From Thermoplasmatales archaeon (lineage in GTDB: Archaea > Thermoplasmatota > E2 > UBA202 > DSCA01), in assembly GCA_011049295.1 (NCBI GenBank), contig DSCA01000134.1, forward strand, positions 1-6,994: a stretch of DNA of 6,994 nt. The letters run 5' to 3'. Position numbers and translations under genes: made by a program. This document shows, piece by piece, positions 6,008 to 6,994 of this stretch (positions are counted from its first letter, which is position 1; each line of letters starts with the position of its first letter). Under the pieces are notes generated by a model that was given only the letters and a program-made list of their open reading frames with translations, was not told the origin of the DNA and did no database searches.

Positions 6008-6842
6008 GCAACTCCTCCTCTATCTGGTTGAGCTCGGTCATGGCCTTGACGTACTGCTCGTCGGAGGGCGGTTTGCCGTGAAAGGACAACGTGCCCTCCA
6101 TGAAGGAAACGTCCTTCCCCTTGATGGTGTAGGTAATGATCAGAGTGGGCTTGCCGGTGCCCCGGGCCTCCCGCAGGGCGGCCAGGAGCTCCCCCATGTC
6201 GTGCCCGTCGGCGGCTATCACGTCCCAGCCGAAGGCCCGCCAGCGCCACTTCAGGGGCTCCAGGTTCATGATCTCCTCGGTGTGCCCGTCAATCTGCAGG
6301 CCGTTGCGGTCCAGGATGGCCACCAGGTTGCTGCAGTGGTGATGAGAGGCGGCGGCGGCGGCCTCCCACACCTGGCCCTCGTCGATCTCCCCGTCCCCCA
6401 GAATCACAAACACCCGGTAGTCCCGATTGTCCAGTTTGCCGGCCAGGGACATGCCAATGGCCACGCTCAGCCCCTGACCCAGGGAGCCGGTGGACATGTC
6501 CACCCCGGGCACCTTTCTCATGCAGGGATGACCCTGCAGAAAATGACCGGTCTTGCGCAGATTCTTGAGCTCCTCCTCCGGGAAAAAGCCGGCCAGGGCC
6601 AGCGCCGCGTACAGGGCGGGAGCCGCATGCCCCTTGGACAGAACCAATCGGTCCCGGTCCGGCCAGTCCGGCCTCTGGGGGTCGATGCGCATCTCGTGGA
6701 AATACAGGCAGGCCAGCACGTCGGCCACCGACAGGCTGCCCCCGGGATGACCGGATCCGGCCCGATAAACAGATTCAATGACGTGCTTGCGTATCTGAAG
6801 CGCCCTGCGCTGAAGCTCCATTATAACCTTTTCATCCTGCAT
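6000..6842 (-). CDS. Transketolase, N-terminal subunit (thiamine diphosphate-binding domain)
   Basis: A 280-residue N-terminal transketolase subunit that binds the diphosphate end of the cofactor. Motifs in order are SGHPGGSLS (30-38), LSKGHAAPALYA (68-79), DMSTGSLGQGLSVAIG (115-130), the Mg-diphosphate motif GDGEIDEGQVWEA (149-161) with N180 in DRNGLQIDG, and KGKDVSFME (241-249) followed by FHGKPPS. The start at 6842 is chosen because it lies about 26 bases from an ACTAAATA promoter box, as for a leaderless archaeal message. An alternative is ATG 6821 (MELQRRALQIR), which has AAAAGG just upstream and begins closer to where many homologues begin. The stop codon overlaps the start of the C-terminal subunit gene, so the pair forms a two-gene operon. 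A divergent gene starts 91 bases away on the other strand. Confidence 0.94.
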   Translation of the reverse strand: MQDEKVIMELQRRALQIRKHVIESVYRAGSGHPGGSLSVADVLACLYFHEMRIDPQRPDWPDRDRLVLSKGHAAPALYAALALAGFFPEEELKNLRKTGHFLQGHPCMRKVPGVDMSTGSLGQGLSVAIGMSLAGKLDNRDYRVFVILGDGEIDEGQVWEAAAAASHHHCSNLVAILDRNGLQIDGHTEEIMNLEPLKWRWRAFGWDVIAADGHDMGELLAALREARGTGKPTLIITYTIKGKDVSFMEGTLSFHGKPPSDEQYVKAMTELNQIEEELHD

Positions 6843-6864
6843 CGTAATGTGAATATTGGATGCC

Positions 6865-6872
6865 TATTTAGT
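6865..6872 (-). promoter_or_regulatory. TATA-type promoter box of the transketolase operon
   Basis: The minus strand reads ACTAAATA, followed by GG. Its centre is about 26 bases before the A of ATG 6842, the normal archaeal distance from TATA box to transcription start. The message would therefore begin at or near the start codon. If ATG 6821 is the true start, the leader would be about 21 bases. Confidence 0.6.
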
Positions 6873-6904
6873 GTTATTGCGGGCTATAGACGGTGCAGGC
6901 AAGG

Positions 6905-6912
6905 ACTAAATA
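6905..6912 (+). promoter_or_regulatory. TATA-type promoter box of the plus-strand gene at the right edge
   Basis: The plus strand reads GGACTAAATAACACC. The ACTAAATA core is centred about 26 bases before the A of ATG 6934, which predicts a leaderless message. No Shine-Dalgarno sequence lies ahead of this ATG, in agreement. Confidence 0.55.
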
Positions 6913-6933
6913 ACACCGGCCCCTTATCCCCTC

Positions 6934-6994
6934 ATGGACATCGGGTCGGCCCTGCTGCCCATGGGCATCATCCCGGCTCTGCTGGTGCTGTATA
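6934..6994 (+). CDS. Start of a membrane protein gene, cut by the right window edge
   Basis: The plus strand is open from ATG 6934 to the window end, giving 20 residues: MDIGSALLPMGIIPALLVLY. It is almost wholly hydrophobic, as expected for a first membrane helix. The IIPALLVLY pattern recalls the N-terminus of PrsW-type membrane proteases, but 20 residues are too few for a family call. Support for a real gene comes from the promoter box at the expected distance and from the divergent arrangement with the transketolase genes. Confidence 0.5.
   Translation, partial: MDIGSALLPMGIIPALLVLY

Larger units (their letters stand above)
6865..6912. repeat. Inverted repeat ACTAAATA in the divergent promoter region
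   Basis: TATTTAGT at 6865-6872 and ACTAAATA at 6905-6912 are exact inverted copies, with centres 40 bases apart. A second octamer, AATAACAC, also occurs once on each strand (minus 6878-6871, plus 6909-6916), next to or overlapping the first. Each ACTAAATA faces outward towards its own gene. Confidence 0.7.

Noticed and set aside
5081..6031. Plus-strand open frame of 316 codons opposite the transketolase C-terminal subunit
   Set aside because: Antisense shadow with no domain; the transketolase motifs lie on the other strand.
6821..6842. Use of ATG 6821 as the definite start of the transketolase N-terminal subunit
   Set aside because: It remains possible because of AAAAGG upstream, but the promoter-box distance fits ATG 6842 best, so it is recorded only as an alternative.

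Overview
The window looks like chromosomal DNA of a GC-rich archaeon, most likely a euryarchaeote. A Thermoplasmatota or Methanomassiliicoccales-like lineage is a guess, not shown. The reasons are the RtcB RNA ligase with its partner archease next to it, an archaeal DUF92 membrane kinase-like protein, a transketolase split into two genes, TATA boxes about 25-30 bases ahead of several start codons, and very short or absent leaders. Coding density is high. There is no tRNA, rRNA, CRISPR array or mobile element, and no gene-free stretch longer than about 100 bases.

Layout, in transcription order on the minus strand. (1) A two-gene split transketolase: the N-terminal, thiamine-diphosphate-binding subunit (6842-6000) overlaps the start of the C-terminal subunit (6007-5045) by 8 bases. 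(2) A cation diffusion facilitator metal exporter (4998-4108), with a TATA box in the 46-base gap before it. (3) A secreted, strongly acidic protein with sialidase-type Asp-boxes (4040-2448), with its own TATA box and a good Shine-Dalgarno site. (4) A tight operon of archease (2336-1920), rtcB (1910-447) and the N-terminal part of a DUF92 integral membrane protein (445 to the left edge), with gaps of 9 and 1 bases. At the right edge one plus-strand gene starts at 6934 and leaves the window after 20 codons of hydrophobic sequence. It is divergent from the transketolase genes.

How the genes work together: archease and RtcB form a known functional pair for RNA ligation, mainly joining tRNA halves after intron removal. 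The DUF92 gene is placed so as to be translationally linked to rtcB, but no functional link is known to me. The two transketolase halves form one enzyme of pentose or sugar phosphate metabolism. The metal exporter and the secreted protein appear to be independent single-gene units.

The window is mostly ordinary housekeeping DNA. The points most worth a second look are the near-symmetric pair of divergent, apparently leaderless promoters at 6865-6912, the uncharacterised acidic Asp-box surface protein with its tandem hydrophobic C-terminal motif, and the DUF92-rtcB-archease linkage. I found no convincing new biological system.
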